DNA of 64,000 bases from NCBI GenBank assembly GCA_007745635.1, contig CP036272.1, positions 4,778,375-4,842,374 of the forward strand, read 5' to 3'. This document shows, piece after piece, positions 35,001-42,579 of the stretch. A program made the translations under genes and the position numbers. This DNA is from Stieleria bergensis. Its GTDB lineage: Bacteria; Planctomycetota; Planctomycetia; Pirellulales; Pirellulaceae. Position 1 is the stretch's first letter, and every line of letters starts with the position of its first letter. Below the pieces are notes generated by a model. It did not search any database, was not told the origin of the DNA, and saw only the letters and a program-made list of their open reading frames with translations.

Positions 35001-37330
35001 TCGCCAGGTTGAGGCGGCCGACCGTTGAGGCGTTGCAGTGGCTTGCTTCCACAGAACTGTTCGATCATCGCCACGGATTCATTCAGCTCGCGCGTCAAAC
35101 CAGCCAAGGCATCGGCGTGTCCCTGGGCGGGATGGGACAGCAACTGCGAGGCTTGATTCATGCTGGCCAACAATGCCTGCAATTGCTGGTACGCTCTCGC
35201 CTTGGCCAAGTGATCCGATGATTCGGTGTACCAAGTCAGGTAGCTCGGCACTTTGCTAAGCGTTTGCTGCAAGGCCCACTGCGCGTTTCGAATCGTTACC
35301 AGTTCCGCTTCCGCGTCCCGGTAAAGTCGCGATGCATGAGACAGGAGTTCTTCACTCCGAATTTCCCAGTCGATACCAATTTGATCCAGCAACAGTTGTT
35401 CGGCAAAGAAACGCAACTGGTCCGCACGTTCAACGTGATCACGCACCCAGCCGGGAGAAACCAAATCGAGCGCTGCCAGTCGCTCGCCCAATAAACAGCA
35501 GCGTGCGCTCCGCTGGATCAATCGCCAGTCGATGTCGCTTGCCGCAAGCTTGCGCAGATAGACCAGATCGCGAAGGGCGACATCACTCGGCTTGGACTTG
35601 GTCTTAAACCATTGCTGCAGAGGCTTTGCATCAGCAGCCGAAAGCGTGACACGCAAACTTTCCAAGCGATTGCCTCCGCCTGGCGCGGCGGGCTTAAGCG
35701 TTGAGGGTTGCTTGACACCAGGAATCTCATCCAGCAGCTCGATCAAGGCCATGCTGGAGGCCGATTGACGCAACTCGCGCAGCATGGCAAGTTGCGATCC
35801 ATTGAGTGGCTCATCCAACAATGCGGGCAACTGGTTTTCTGGCTGCTTGCTTGCAGCGGCGGGATCGTCTGCGGGAGCAGACTTCGCTTTGGTGATTTTC
35901 TCGAGGACGCCATCAACGTTTTCGGGACGATAAGCCTGTCCGCCAGCGAGTTCCTCTTCCAGCTTCAGCAGCTCGGCTTGCAACTCGTTCCACAAGTGCG
36001 GCGCGGCTTCGATCGGGTGATGAATCGGTGACAGAGGCTGGAACAACCGTTCCGCCTGATCCCGTTCCTCCCAAGCGGACTGCAAGTTCGCCAATGCCTG
36101 CTGCCGGTCTTTGAGATACTGATTGAATCGTTGATCGGCCAGTGACTCGGCAGAGACCTCTCCGCCACCGGCGGCAGACGCCGCCTTTCCTGATTCACCC
36201 TCTTGATCATTGGCAACCGCGGCATCGGAATCGCCACCTGATTCCGATGCCGCGGTAGTCGTTGCCCCGGTAGGCTTAGCCCCAGCTGTTTGGGTAGCCC
36301 CAGACGCATGAGCGGATCGGTGCCGATTGAGCACGCCCTGCATCGTTCCCGAAGCACCATGGAAACCGGCTGCATCGCCGGCGGGAGAGAGGCCGATCAG
36401 CGAGGCCACCGTCAGTGGCGCATCGGTCTCATAGAGTGAAATCAAGGTTGGATTGCTGGTCAGCTTCTCACCACCGCCCCAGAAAAGTCGAGGTGTTTGT
36501 CGGGCCTGCCGATCGCTCGCCTGACGCACCCAATTCGATGTATTGGCCGACGTAAAGGCCACCAATTCACTGAGCTGAACCTGGCGATCGCCATTTAGAT
36601 CAGCCGCCCCTTGCAAACCCGCTGAAACAAACATCCCAAACACACTGCGGTTTGCGGATGGGCTTGGATACGATTGCTCGTTGTCTTGATGCGACACGTA
36701 CAACCACAGTGAAGCGTCCTGTGTGGCCTGCACCGCAGCACTTAACGCCATGGTGAAATCGTTGTCAACAACTCCCAATCGCGAGTCACTGACCACCGAA
36801 CCGGCGTTCAGAACAATCAACTTTCGTTTCGCGGGCACTTGGCGCACTTGCTGCAAGAAACTCTGAATCGAGACTCGCCCCAGTTCGGGAGAACGCAGAT
36901 CAAAGTTGTCACAAATCAAGAAGACTTTGCCATCAACTGCGATGGTGTGAGCGTTGACGTAAAGGATCAGCTGCTCACGAGCGGAAAGTCCGGACTCTTC
37001 CAGATAACGACCAAGCTGCTTGGCAGTGGCAGCCGAAGACCAAGCCTCACTGTGATCAGTGGCAACTACCTCGGGAATCTCCGCCAAGGCCTCTAAGTCT
37101 TCGGCGACAAAAGGAAGAGGCGGCAGGTTCAATCCATCATCTGCTCGCGATCCAATCAGAACGAGATGCGTTTCCGGAGAAAAGAAGGGTGGAAACAGCA
37201 TGAAGAGCAGCAACACCGATAGCAAGCCTAGCGCGGCAACAATCATGGTGCGACGAAAGCCGCGAGCCATTTGCGCTTGTTGGCGCTGCTTCGAAGAAGA
37301 TCGCCAGGGTTGATGTTGCGAAGACTGCAT
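32057..37330 (-). CDS. Membrane-anchored caspase-fold protein with altered active site
   Basis: A 1757-residue protein from the ATG at 37330. A transmembrane helix lies at about 29-46. A caspase-like fold follows: His128 is kept (ILYVNAHTIAV), but the Cys position is Ala176 in LIVLNAGSVVSD, where active relatives have DC. An EF-hand-like loop (ADLNGDRQVQLSEL) comes next, then long helical and beta-rich regions, a bacterial Ig-like part near 1500-1600, and at the C terminus a carboxypeptidase-regulatory-like beta sandwich (GPEGNFALNDVPPGAYKL). It has no vWA MIDAS motif. It looks like a catalytically dead partner of the caspase-vWA protein in the same gene set, perhaps a scaffold or regulator. 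Long family members of this type are common in planctomycetes. Confidence 0.75.
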   Translation of the reverse strand: MQSSQHQPWRSSSKQRQQAQMARGFRRTMIVAALGLLSVLLLFMLFPPFFSPETHLVLIGSRADDGLNLPPLPFVAEDLEALAEIPEVVATDHSEAWSSAATAKQLGRYLEESGLSAREQLILYVNAHTIAVDGKVFLICDNFDLRSPELGRVSIQSFLQQVRQVPAKRKLIVLNAGSVVSDSRLGVVDNDFTMALSAAVQATQDASLWLYVSHQDNEQSYPSPSANRSVFGMFVSAGLQGAADLNGDRQVQLSELVAFTSANTSNWVRQASDRQARQTPRLFWGGGEKLTSNPTLISLYETDAPLTVASLIGLSPAGDAAGFHGASGTMQGVLNRHRSAHASGATQTAGAKPTGATTTAASESGGDSDAAVANDQEGESGKAASAAGGGEVSAESLADQRFNQYLKDRQQALANLQSAWEERDQAERLFQPLSPIHHPIEAAPHLWNELQAELLKLEEELAGGQAYRPENVDGVLEKITKAKSAPADDPAAASKQPENQLPALLDEPLNGSQLAMLRELRQSASSMALIELLDEIPGVKQPSTLKPAAPGGGNRLESLRVTLSAADAKPLQQWFKTKSKPSDVALRDLVYLRKLAASDIDWRLIQRSARCCLLGERLAALDLVSPGWVRDHVERADQLRFFAEQLLLDQIGIDWEIRSEELLSHASRLYRDAEAELVTIRNAQWALQQTLSKVPSYLTWYTESSDHLAKARAYQQLQALLASMNQASQLLSHPAQGHADALAGLTRELNESVAMIEQFCGSKPLQRLNGRPPQPGDTTNALTLLASPVGDGVDRTRVRMEMPTRSHQLASAFQLANVSPQDGSLKHLQASTELQPGAADELQRWQQRAELIAAWMKLGMPYHVQQSDESPVVIAIKDAEQALQRFHEARKTSDKEAGRREITQIMAGFERAVGQFYSAMIPGIELSLLATSEADRVAATRLLGMLDPRDAFQLSELDVDSLLLRSRVASTSQWQQRRTNQWLAFHALPLADPNDTAVETKFATASPLKVTVSGKIDLRYQDDQVVDVSLYNPSQQSRTVSVSVEYQQQLLRLQMDSTFAWTAGVSQFGSRRMTQLDIPAGETVEIPLQVRRQPGASASSTFIFDVFDQSTLELSSAAPTVLLHRSRLPVEMPVAELVAVQGQRQAMSGGQGLTWKPYPNRVADFKLGVTNRSGIEKNIKVACYPLSGPISQQMWDEPVDAFLGIKPLTEFKVVASGDGQVAFAKLAEAETPPKPAKDASAAKADSSAAKAEPSDSNAQRPPSTAMPSGMAVVLTDLESGESTLRPITFAVQRPRRFVRPRVGYDVINQRIRVDVQPINVKQLPLGKPVEVSCELANDFGGRAQGKMRGQLIGSPQRASMFINMPSPPPQVARVHLNVDGYPRAFIYDVACNEPSNDVPEVKSLMSIQIDGAAKGRTIKSGLMGAADAIDLNLKIDAPIGSFEHRIGGLDQQADEVELGLDLEKSGQPAPGTIVRLNSDRQVRVGFVKAKPDGTITLDTEVADASVSLTTKRLENLEVDVTSRLTVNGVSKAFPNATVMIDTAAPIVGPVNRTDGLSFAGVNQELDFEVWAWDEAASVTEVIAAFDVDGSGEFPEAGPTFSASQIQGRRWSLSVPVGAKSGTKRLLVKGIDAVGNESDPIGVEIEVVSLEQQEQLVEGQTVTLIGKVLLREKTVSGAQLLLVEVADPAVPPAQPTAPGKVFRAVSGPEGNFALNDVPPGAYKLASRGVVRNKVHRTELPVVVEVGPKRQQRTDVVLP

Positions 37331-37643
37331 TGGGTGGCAACTAAGGAATTGGACGTCCGTGTCACAATGTTGTGTTTGATACCTCTGTACTTCGACCACC
37401 CGGGGTTAAAACTCCGCGACCGGAGAGACAATTCCAATTATTCCGATTAGCAATCAGGCCATCATGACGCGGCCAACCATGCAGGGCTAACGCTCAGCTT
37501 GCGAACATTTGAAAGACTTGCAATCAGAAACGGATCGTGAAGGTGAACGATCCATCCAACCATCACAAGCCAACCCCATCAAGCCCCAGCATGAACACGC
37601 TTCGCCCATTGCAACGGATCAGCAAATCGCGCAGAGCGATCAC

Positions 37644-37668
37644 TGCCGTGCTTGCACGCACCAATTGA
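37644..37668 (+). repeat. Dispersed 25-bp intergenic repeat, copy B
   Basis: Reads tgccgtgcttgcacgcacca then attga; 24 of 25 bases match the reverse complement of 18804-18828. Confidence 0.85.
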
Positions 37669-37724
37669 CTTGCAGCTCCCGACCGGGCTGGAAGCATTTC
37701 ACGTGACAGAGATCTCTCACTGCT

Positions 37725-37760
37725 TGCGCGTTTGCTTTCAAATTTGGAAGCAAACGCGCA
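37725..37760 (-). terminator. Strong hairpin downstream of the first DUF1254 gene
   Basis: Perfect 13-bp inverted repeat (tgcgcgtttgctt and aagcaaacgcgca) with a 10-nt loop, 44 bp past the stop of the minus-strand DUF1254/1214 gene. There is no U-tract on the minus strand, so it may act as a mRNA 3'-end stabiliser or a Rho-assisted terminator. Confidence 0.6.
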
Positions 37761-37803
37761 GCTCTTGCTAACTTTCTTTCAAGCTTCAATCATCAGAGGG
37801 ACA

Positions 37804-39327
37804 CTACTGAATCTTTTCCAAGTCACCCAGCATCCAAGTCTTGTAAAACGTCTTGCTCTGGGGACCATAAAGTCGAAATAGCAGAAAGAAATCTTCTCCG
37901 GTGGGAATCCAATTGGCCTCCTTGCCCTCGGGCGCCGTCGGCGCGAAGTAGACATCATAGGATCCGTCGCTGTTTGCCTGCATGGTCTCTGTATTGCGGG
38001 AGGAAAGGCCCACGCGTGGAGCGTCCCGTACAAAGTTCTTGGTTTCCATGCTGTAAACAATCACCGACCAGAAGTCCTTGGCCGGCGTGTCTTTGGGGAC
38101 GTTTAGCTTGTAGGTGGACTTGCCGTCCAGTTGATTGCCATCGGAGTCGAACAATCCGGTCAGGTAGAAGGTCCCGCCTCCAAGGTATTTTGGCAAATAG
38201 GTGACATAGAAGTACTTGGCCGCCCTGTCATCGACCAGCACTTCCGTTTCAGTCTCATGGCTGAATCCGGCTTCGGGTTGCCCCGGGGCGAACAACCAGA
38301 ACATCCACTGGACTTTTGGATTCCCGTCTTTGTCCTTCCACAGAGGCTCCATGCACTTGCCGGGCGTGACAAAGTAGTTCTGCATGGAGGCATAGGCAAG
38401 CAGCAGACCTTCATTGATGGCTTTCCTTTGCCGTTCAGTGGGCTCGAAGGCTTTGCCTTTCTCGATACCCAGGTCTTTGAGAAGCGAGACCATTGCCTTG
38501 TCTTGCGTGCGAATCGGATTGTTTTGTACGACATGATCAATGTCTTCAAAGAACGTGTCGTTGTAGTATGGAAGACAGTTGTAGCTTTTCTCCGTTGCAT
38601 CAAGATGCTTGGTCGCTGGCGGATCAGAGGCCTCGACCAGAGAGTAGATTTTGACCCGTTTGGCGTAGTCTCCGGCATCCTTATCCGTCGCGTCACCGTA
38701 AAGCCGTGGGCGGAAGGAGAACCCGTACTCGTACGTATCCGTTTGATAGACAAAGTAACCTTCTTCTTCTAGCTCGGCTTTCGTTTTGTCTCCGTCGTAT
38801 CCGGGAGGCAACAGCAGGTACCTCCCGCCGTTGCCTTTGTCGCGACCGGCTGGCCCAACGTCTTCGATGGGCTGTGACCATGCATTCAAGATGCTGCCGA
38901 AATAGCTCACCTTATCCGTGGCAGCAGGAACTTCAACGACGATCGGCCCCTGCTCTGAAGACAGTGATGACCAGCAATAGGCCGTTACATCGTTGGCGGT
39001 TAGAAAGCCGTCGTCTGAGCCCAACGGCTCGTTCAGATAAACCACATCGTTCAGATCGCCTCCCAAGTCACGCCGGATTCCCTTGACAAAGTCCACCATG
39101 CAAGCCGCTGGCATGTAATAGATCGCTGCTTGAGTAGCACGCTGGACCATGATTTTGTATTCAATGTCTTCAACCGCACGAGCTCGCATCAGAACGCCGT
39201 TGGTTTGATCAAAGCTTGTCCCCGCGGGCAGCGCAGTGTCTTGCGCAGACGCCGCCGGCGCTACAAGAACTGCCATGACAAGCAGTGTTGCCGATGCACG
39301 GAACATTGCTAAGAATCGAAACTTCAT
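37804..39327 (-). CDS. Exported DUF1254/DUF1214 protein
   Basis: A 507-residue protein; the ATG at 39327 gives a clean Sec signal peptide (about 28 residues ending ASAQDT). The N-terminal half shows the DUF1254 pattern (AIYYMPAACMVDFVKGIRRD, LNEPLGSDDGFLTANDVTAY) and the C-terminal half the DUF1214 pattern (DTPAKDFWSVIVYSMETKNF, PTGEDFFLLFRLYGP). The family's function is unknown, though many members are periplasmic beta-sandwich proteins. A related gene follows upstream on the same strand with a 66-bp gap. Confidence 0.88.
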   Translation of the reverse strand: MKFRFLAMFRASATLLVMAVLVAPAASAQDTALPAGTSFDQTNGVLMRARAVEDIEYKIMVQRATQAAIYYMPAACMVDFVKGIRRDLGGDLNDVVYLNEPLGSDDGFLTANDVTAYCWSSLSSEQGPIVVEVPAATDKVSYFGSILNAWSQPIEDVGPAGRDKGNGGRYLLLPPGYDGDKTKAELEEEGYFVYQTDTYEYGFSFRPRLYGDATDKDAGDYAKRVKIYSLVEASDPPATKHLDATEKSYNCLPYYNDTFFEDIDHVVQNNPIRTQDKAMVSLLKDLGIEKGKAFEPTERQRKAINEGLLLAYASMQNYFVTPGKCMEPLWKDKDGNPKVQWMFWLFAPGQPEAGFSHETETEVLVDDRAAKYFYVTYLPKYLGGGTFYLTGLFDSDGNQLDGKSTYKLNVPKDTPAKDFWSVIVYSMETKNFVRDAPRVGLSSRNTETMQANSDGSYDVYFAPTAPEGKEANWIPTGEDFFLLFRLYGPQSKTFYKTWMLGDLEKIQ

Positions 39328-39393
39328 TGTCAGATCCGGTGTTGTGTAGAATTGCATGCGAGCGTCAGATTCGTTGGCGTTGCGGCACAGGCT

Positions 39394-41010
39394 TTATTTG
39401 ACCAGCTCAATCTCACTGGGGCGCCAGGTCTTGTCGAAGAAGGATTTCAGTGGGCTGTAGAGTCGGAGGATGACGAACCAGCCCTTGTCTGGATCAGTCT
39501 GAATCCAGTTGCCTCGGTCGACTCCAGCGGGCTGTTTGGGTGCGAAGTAAATCGTTGTCGAACCGTCCGCGTTCAATTTCGCCGCTGGACTGGGATAACT
39601 CTGACTACCAGCACGCGGGTACTTTTGCGGCGTCTGCAGCATCGATCGGGACTGGTTGTCATACACGGTGAATGACCAGAAACGCGCCGCGGGGATGTCT
39701 TTAGGAAGCTCCACTCGGTAGGTCTTCGCACCATCAAAGGGGACACCCTTTGAATCGAGGTTGGCGATCAGGTACTGCGACCCAACATTGGTCAGGTACA
39801 TGCACATCGCAGGAGTGATCCCGGTTGCCGTGTAAAAGAATCCCGTCCGCGAATGGATTCGGCGTGCACCTCGATTAGGCGTTTGTTTCACGCTACCATC
39901 GGCCAAGATCTCTGGCGGCGGGTTCATAAATTGGTAGCCACCCTCGAATAACATGTTCCACCACGCCGATGAATCTTCGTAGAAACGCCAGCGATCGGTC
40001 GGATGCGCTCCCATACCAAGGGTGCGTGAGGCGGCATTGCCAACCACGGCCGCCTTCTCCAGAATCTTCCTCATCCGCGCATCGGGGGCAAACGTCTTTC
40101 CCTTGACAATGCCGATCGCCGCAAACTGACCAGCAAGTTCGGGATCCAACGCCTCAGCAGGTTCCATTTGCACAAGTTCATGAAGCATTTCAAAGTGACC
40201 GAAGTCGTTGGGTGCTACCGTATTGAGCACGAGTCCTGATCCTTCGACGAAGCGCGGCGTGGTTCGCTCTGGCATCGTTTTGCTCAGCGGAGCATCGCCT
40301 GCTAAGTAACTCGCAACGCTGTTGCCAAAGCCACCCGGTTGATAGGGATAGATTTTCAAGGCTTCTTTCGTCCGCGCGATGGGAGGCCCCGGGTCGTTGT
40401 TCTCCAGAAATGCCCGAAACAACATTGTAACGTGGTTCGTCCGTGACTTACGAACAAAGTAGCCACCTTCAGGGAGAGGCCCGTCATAACCAGGACCAAC
40501 CAGCAGAAACGTTCCCCCCTGCCCCTTGTCCGGACCGGCGAGCCCAAAATCGCCGACCCACCGGAACCAAAAGTCATCAAAGATGCCCAGGACCATCGGA
40601 GGCGTTTCCACGACCAGCGGTCCCGAACTGAGATCCAGATTGCCCCAGAAATACACCGTGTCCGCATTGGCCGTTAGAAGCAGTGAATTGGAATCCAGCA
40701 ACTTCGATGTATAGAAGAAATCCCCGTCCCTAATTCCCACATCCCCTAGGCCTTTTCTCAGTGCATAGAGTGACACACCCTGAATCGAATTCATAAACGC
40801 CTCCACCCCATGAAGGTAATCGAGTTCATCGTGTACCTTCTGAGCCGTCTCGACAGTGGGATAGCCATCGTTGAAATCCAGGTCGCCAAGATTCGACTGA
40901 AGATGATCTGGCGTTGTGATTTCCCCGGGGAGGGCATTTTGAGAATAACCATCAGACTGCATGGCCAATGCAAACGCAAATGAGATTAAAGCATAGAAGA
41001 ATCTGTTCAT
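39394..41010 (-). CDS. Exported DUF1254/DUF1214 protein (paralogue)
   Basis: A 538-residue protein with a Sec signal peptide (about 24 residues) when started at the ATG at 41010. DUF1254 features: GVEAFMNSIQGVSLYALRKG, LLTANADTVYFWGNLDL and SSGPLVVETPP. DUF1214 features: IPAARFWSFTVYDNQSRSML and WFVILRLYSPLKSFFDKTW. It is a diverged paralogue of the gene 66 bp downstream and is probably transcribed with it. Confidence 0.88.
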   Translation of the reverse strand: MNRFFYALISFAFALAMQSDGYSQNALPGEITTPDHLQSNLGDLDFNDGYPTVETAQKVHDELDYLHGVEAFMNSIQGVSLYALRKGLGDVGIRDGDFFYTSKLLDSNSLLLTANADTVYFWGNLDLSSGPLVVETPPMVLGIFDDFWFRWVGDFGLAGPDKGQGGTFLLVGPGYDGPLPEGGYFVRKSRTNHVTMLFRAFLENNDPGPPIARTKEALKIYPYQPGGFGNSVASYLAGDAPLSKTMPERTTPRFVEGSGLVLNTVAPNDFGHFEMLHELVQMEPAEALDPELAGQFAAIGIVKGKTFAPDARMRKILEKAAVVGNAASRTLGMGAHPTDRWRFYEDSSAWWNMLFEGGYQFMNPPPEILADGSVKQTPNRGARRIHSRTGFFYTATGITPAMCMYLTNVGSQYLIANLDSKGVPFDGAKTYRVELPKDIPAARFWSFTVYDNQSRSMLQTPQKYPRAGSQSYPSPAAKLNADGSTTIYFAPKQPAGVDRGNWIQTDPDKGWFVILRLYSPLKSFFDKTWRPSEIELVK

Positions 41011-41581
41011 CGACAATTCCAGTGGTGCGTGGTTGTGGTCGCTAGCTGTTCGATCGAAGTCATTGGAGCAACGTCGTTTCGGTCATCAATCCAGCTTGGG
41101 AGTCCGGCCGAAACACTTGAGTGCCAGCCCTCGTCTCGATTGCGTTGGCGTCTGGATCGTTTCGGCAAGTCTATCAGTGTATCCCGGCCGACCAGTGCAC
41201 TCGGCGAGGATTAGCCCGCAATGCGGCGAATCCGAGGGCGAACATCCAGGAATCCGACTTGATTGCCATGGGGCATCTGCCGCTTCGTTCGCAAAGGGAT
41301 GCAAGCCTGCTTGCGAGACGTCCCGCGCCATGCGGCGGTGAAAGAGGTTGGAGATCGAAACCGCAGTGTGGTATCTTGGTCGGTGTCAAATCAGGCTCTT
41401 GACGGTCTTTTTGTCACGATCTCTCAGAGAAATGGACAGCGCATTCATCGAATGAGTCCCCGGGGGAAGGTGACGAGCGTGACCTGAGAATGACAGGGCT
41501 GACCTGCAACGATGTCCGACGCACTGACTGAAATGGATAAACAGGGACGGAGACTTGAACTGGGAAGTTGGAGCATCGACG
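41011..41581. other. 570-bp intergenic region
   Basis: No coding region is supported on either strand. It separates divergent genes and should hold the promoters of both the DUF1254 pair and the Tat phosphoesterase. No clear operator or repeat was seen. Confidence 0.4.
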
Positions 41582-42520
41582 ATGAGCAAGCTAGATAGAC
41601 GTGACCTGTTGAATTCGCTAGGCGCGACCTGCGCGACCACCGTGATCGCATCCCAGGCATTAGCCGCTGCCACGAGCCCGCGCCAGCCGATCAGACTGGG
41701 AATGATTGCCGATCTTCATGGCGGGCTTGCTGTTGATGCGATGGCGCGACTGGATACTTTTCTATCCGCGATGCAAAAGCAACCGTGCCACGCCTTGGTG
41801 CAAATGGGTGACTTCGCATATCCCAATGCGAAACATCAGCCATTCGCTGACAAATTTAACGCCGCCCATGAACAACGGATTCATGTCATCGGTAATCATG
41901 AATTTGATCATGGCTTAGGTCGCACAGATTGCTATTCGGCGTGGGGGATTCAAGCAAGCTTCTATCGTCGTGATGTTCAAGGGCTCAGGCTCCTGGTCTT
42001 GGACGGCAATGACACTGGCTCACCAACGCACCGTGGTGGGTATCCGTCTTTTATTGGTGATCGCCAAAAGCAGTGGCTGGACCGAGAGCTCCGCAGTAGT
42101 GATCGGCCGGTGCTGATCCTTAGCCATCAACCGCTTGCCGGCACCTCAGCCATTAACAACGCCAAAGAAATCCAAAGCCTGCTAGCCAAGCACCGATCCA
42201 AGGTGGTTGCGTGCTTCAATGGGCACAGTCACGTCGATTCGCTTGTGCAGATTGATGGGGTCTCTTACTTGCATCTCAATTCGGCCTCCTATTTTTGGGT
42301 CGGCGGAAAGACGCGAATGGCTTACTACTCCAAGTCGCTGTTCACAACGGTCACGATTGATCCGGAATCAGCAAGCCTTCGCGTGGAGGCATCGCATGCT
42401 GAGTGGAAGGAGCAGTCGCCGAAAGAGCTCGGCTATTTCGAGAGCAAGAATCGCCCTCCAGAGTCACTCGTCACACCACAGATTCGCGGCCGCAAGATCA
42501 CGACCGCCCGTTCACAGTAG
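41582..42520 (+). CDS. Tat-exported calcineurin-like metallophosphoesterase
   Basis: A 312-residue protein. The ATG at 41582 starts a twin-arginine signal (LDRRDLLNSLGAT, then a hydrophobic stretch ending ALAAATS). The metal-binding motifs of calcineurin-like phosphoesterases follow in order: MIADLHGG, QMGDFAYP, VIGNHEFDHG, ILSHQPLAG and CFNGHSHVD. The Tat signal means it is folded with its metals in the cytoplasm before export. Substrate unknown: phosphomonoester or cyclic nucleotide hydrolysis are the usual options. Its end and that of the convergent peptidase gene are 59 bp apart. Confidence 0.9.
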   Translation: MSKLDRRDLLNSLGATCATTVIASQALAAATSPRQPIRLGMIADLHGGLAVDAMARLDTFLSAMQKQPCHALVQMGDFAYPNAKHQPFADKFNAAHEQRIHVIGNHEFDHGLGRTDCYSAWGIQASFYRRDVQGLRLLVLDGNDTGSPTHRGGYPSFIGDRQKQWLDRELRSSDRPVLILSHQPLAGTSAINNAKEIQSLLAKHRSKVVACFNGHSHVDSLVQIDGVSYLHLNSASYFWVGGKTRMAYYSKSLFTTVTIDPESASLRVEASHAEWKEQSPKELGYFESKNRPPESLVTPQIRGRKITTARSQ

Positions 42521-42543
42521 CGACCACGGTGGTGGTTCGCTGT
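42514..42543. terminator. Bidirectional hairpin between convergent genes
   Basis: A hairpin (acag-agcgaccac with gtggttcgct-gt, one or two bulges) starts within the stop codon region of the phosphoesterase gene and lies before the convergent peptidase stop. It has no U-tract, so its function is likely but not certain. Confidence 0.45.
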
Positions 42544-42579
42544 AAACGAAAATCTGCGTTGCCCGTCCTGCACGCGATA

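Larger units (their letters stand above)
37331..37803. other. Intergenic stretch with hairpin and dispersed repeat copy
   Basis: No gene is supported. It contains a 25-bp dispersed repeat copy (37644-37668), a gcagggctaacgctcagctt motif (37481-37500) related to the 22-bp tandem array near 53.3 kb, and the hairpin at 37725-37760. Confidence 0.5.
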
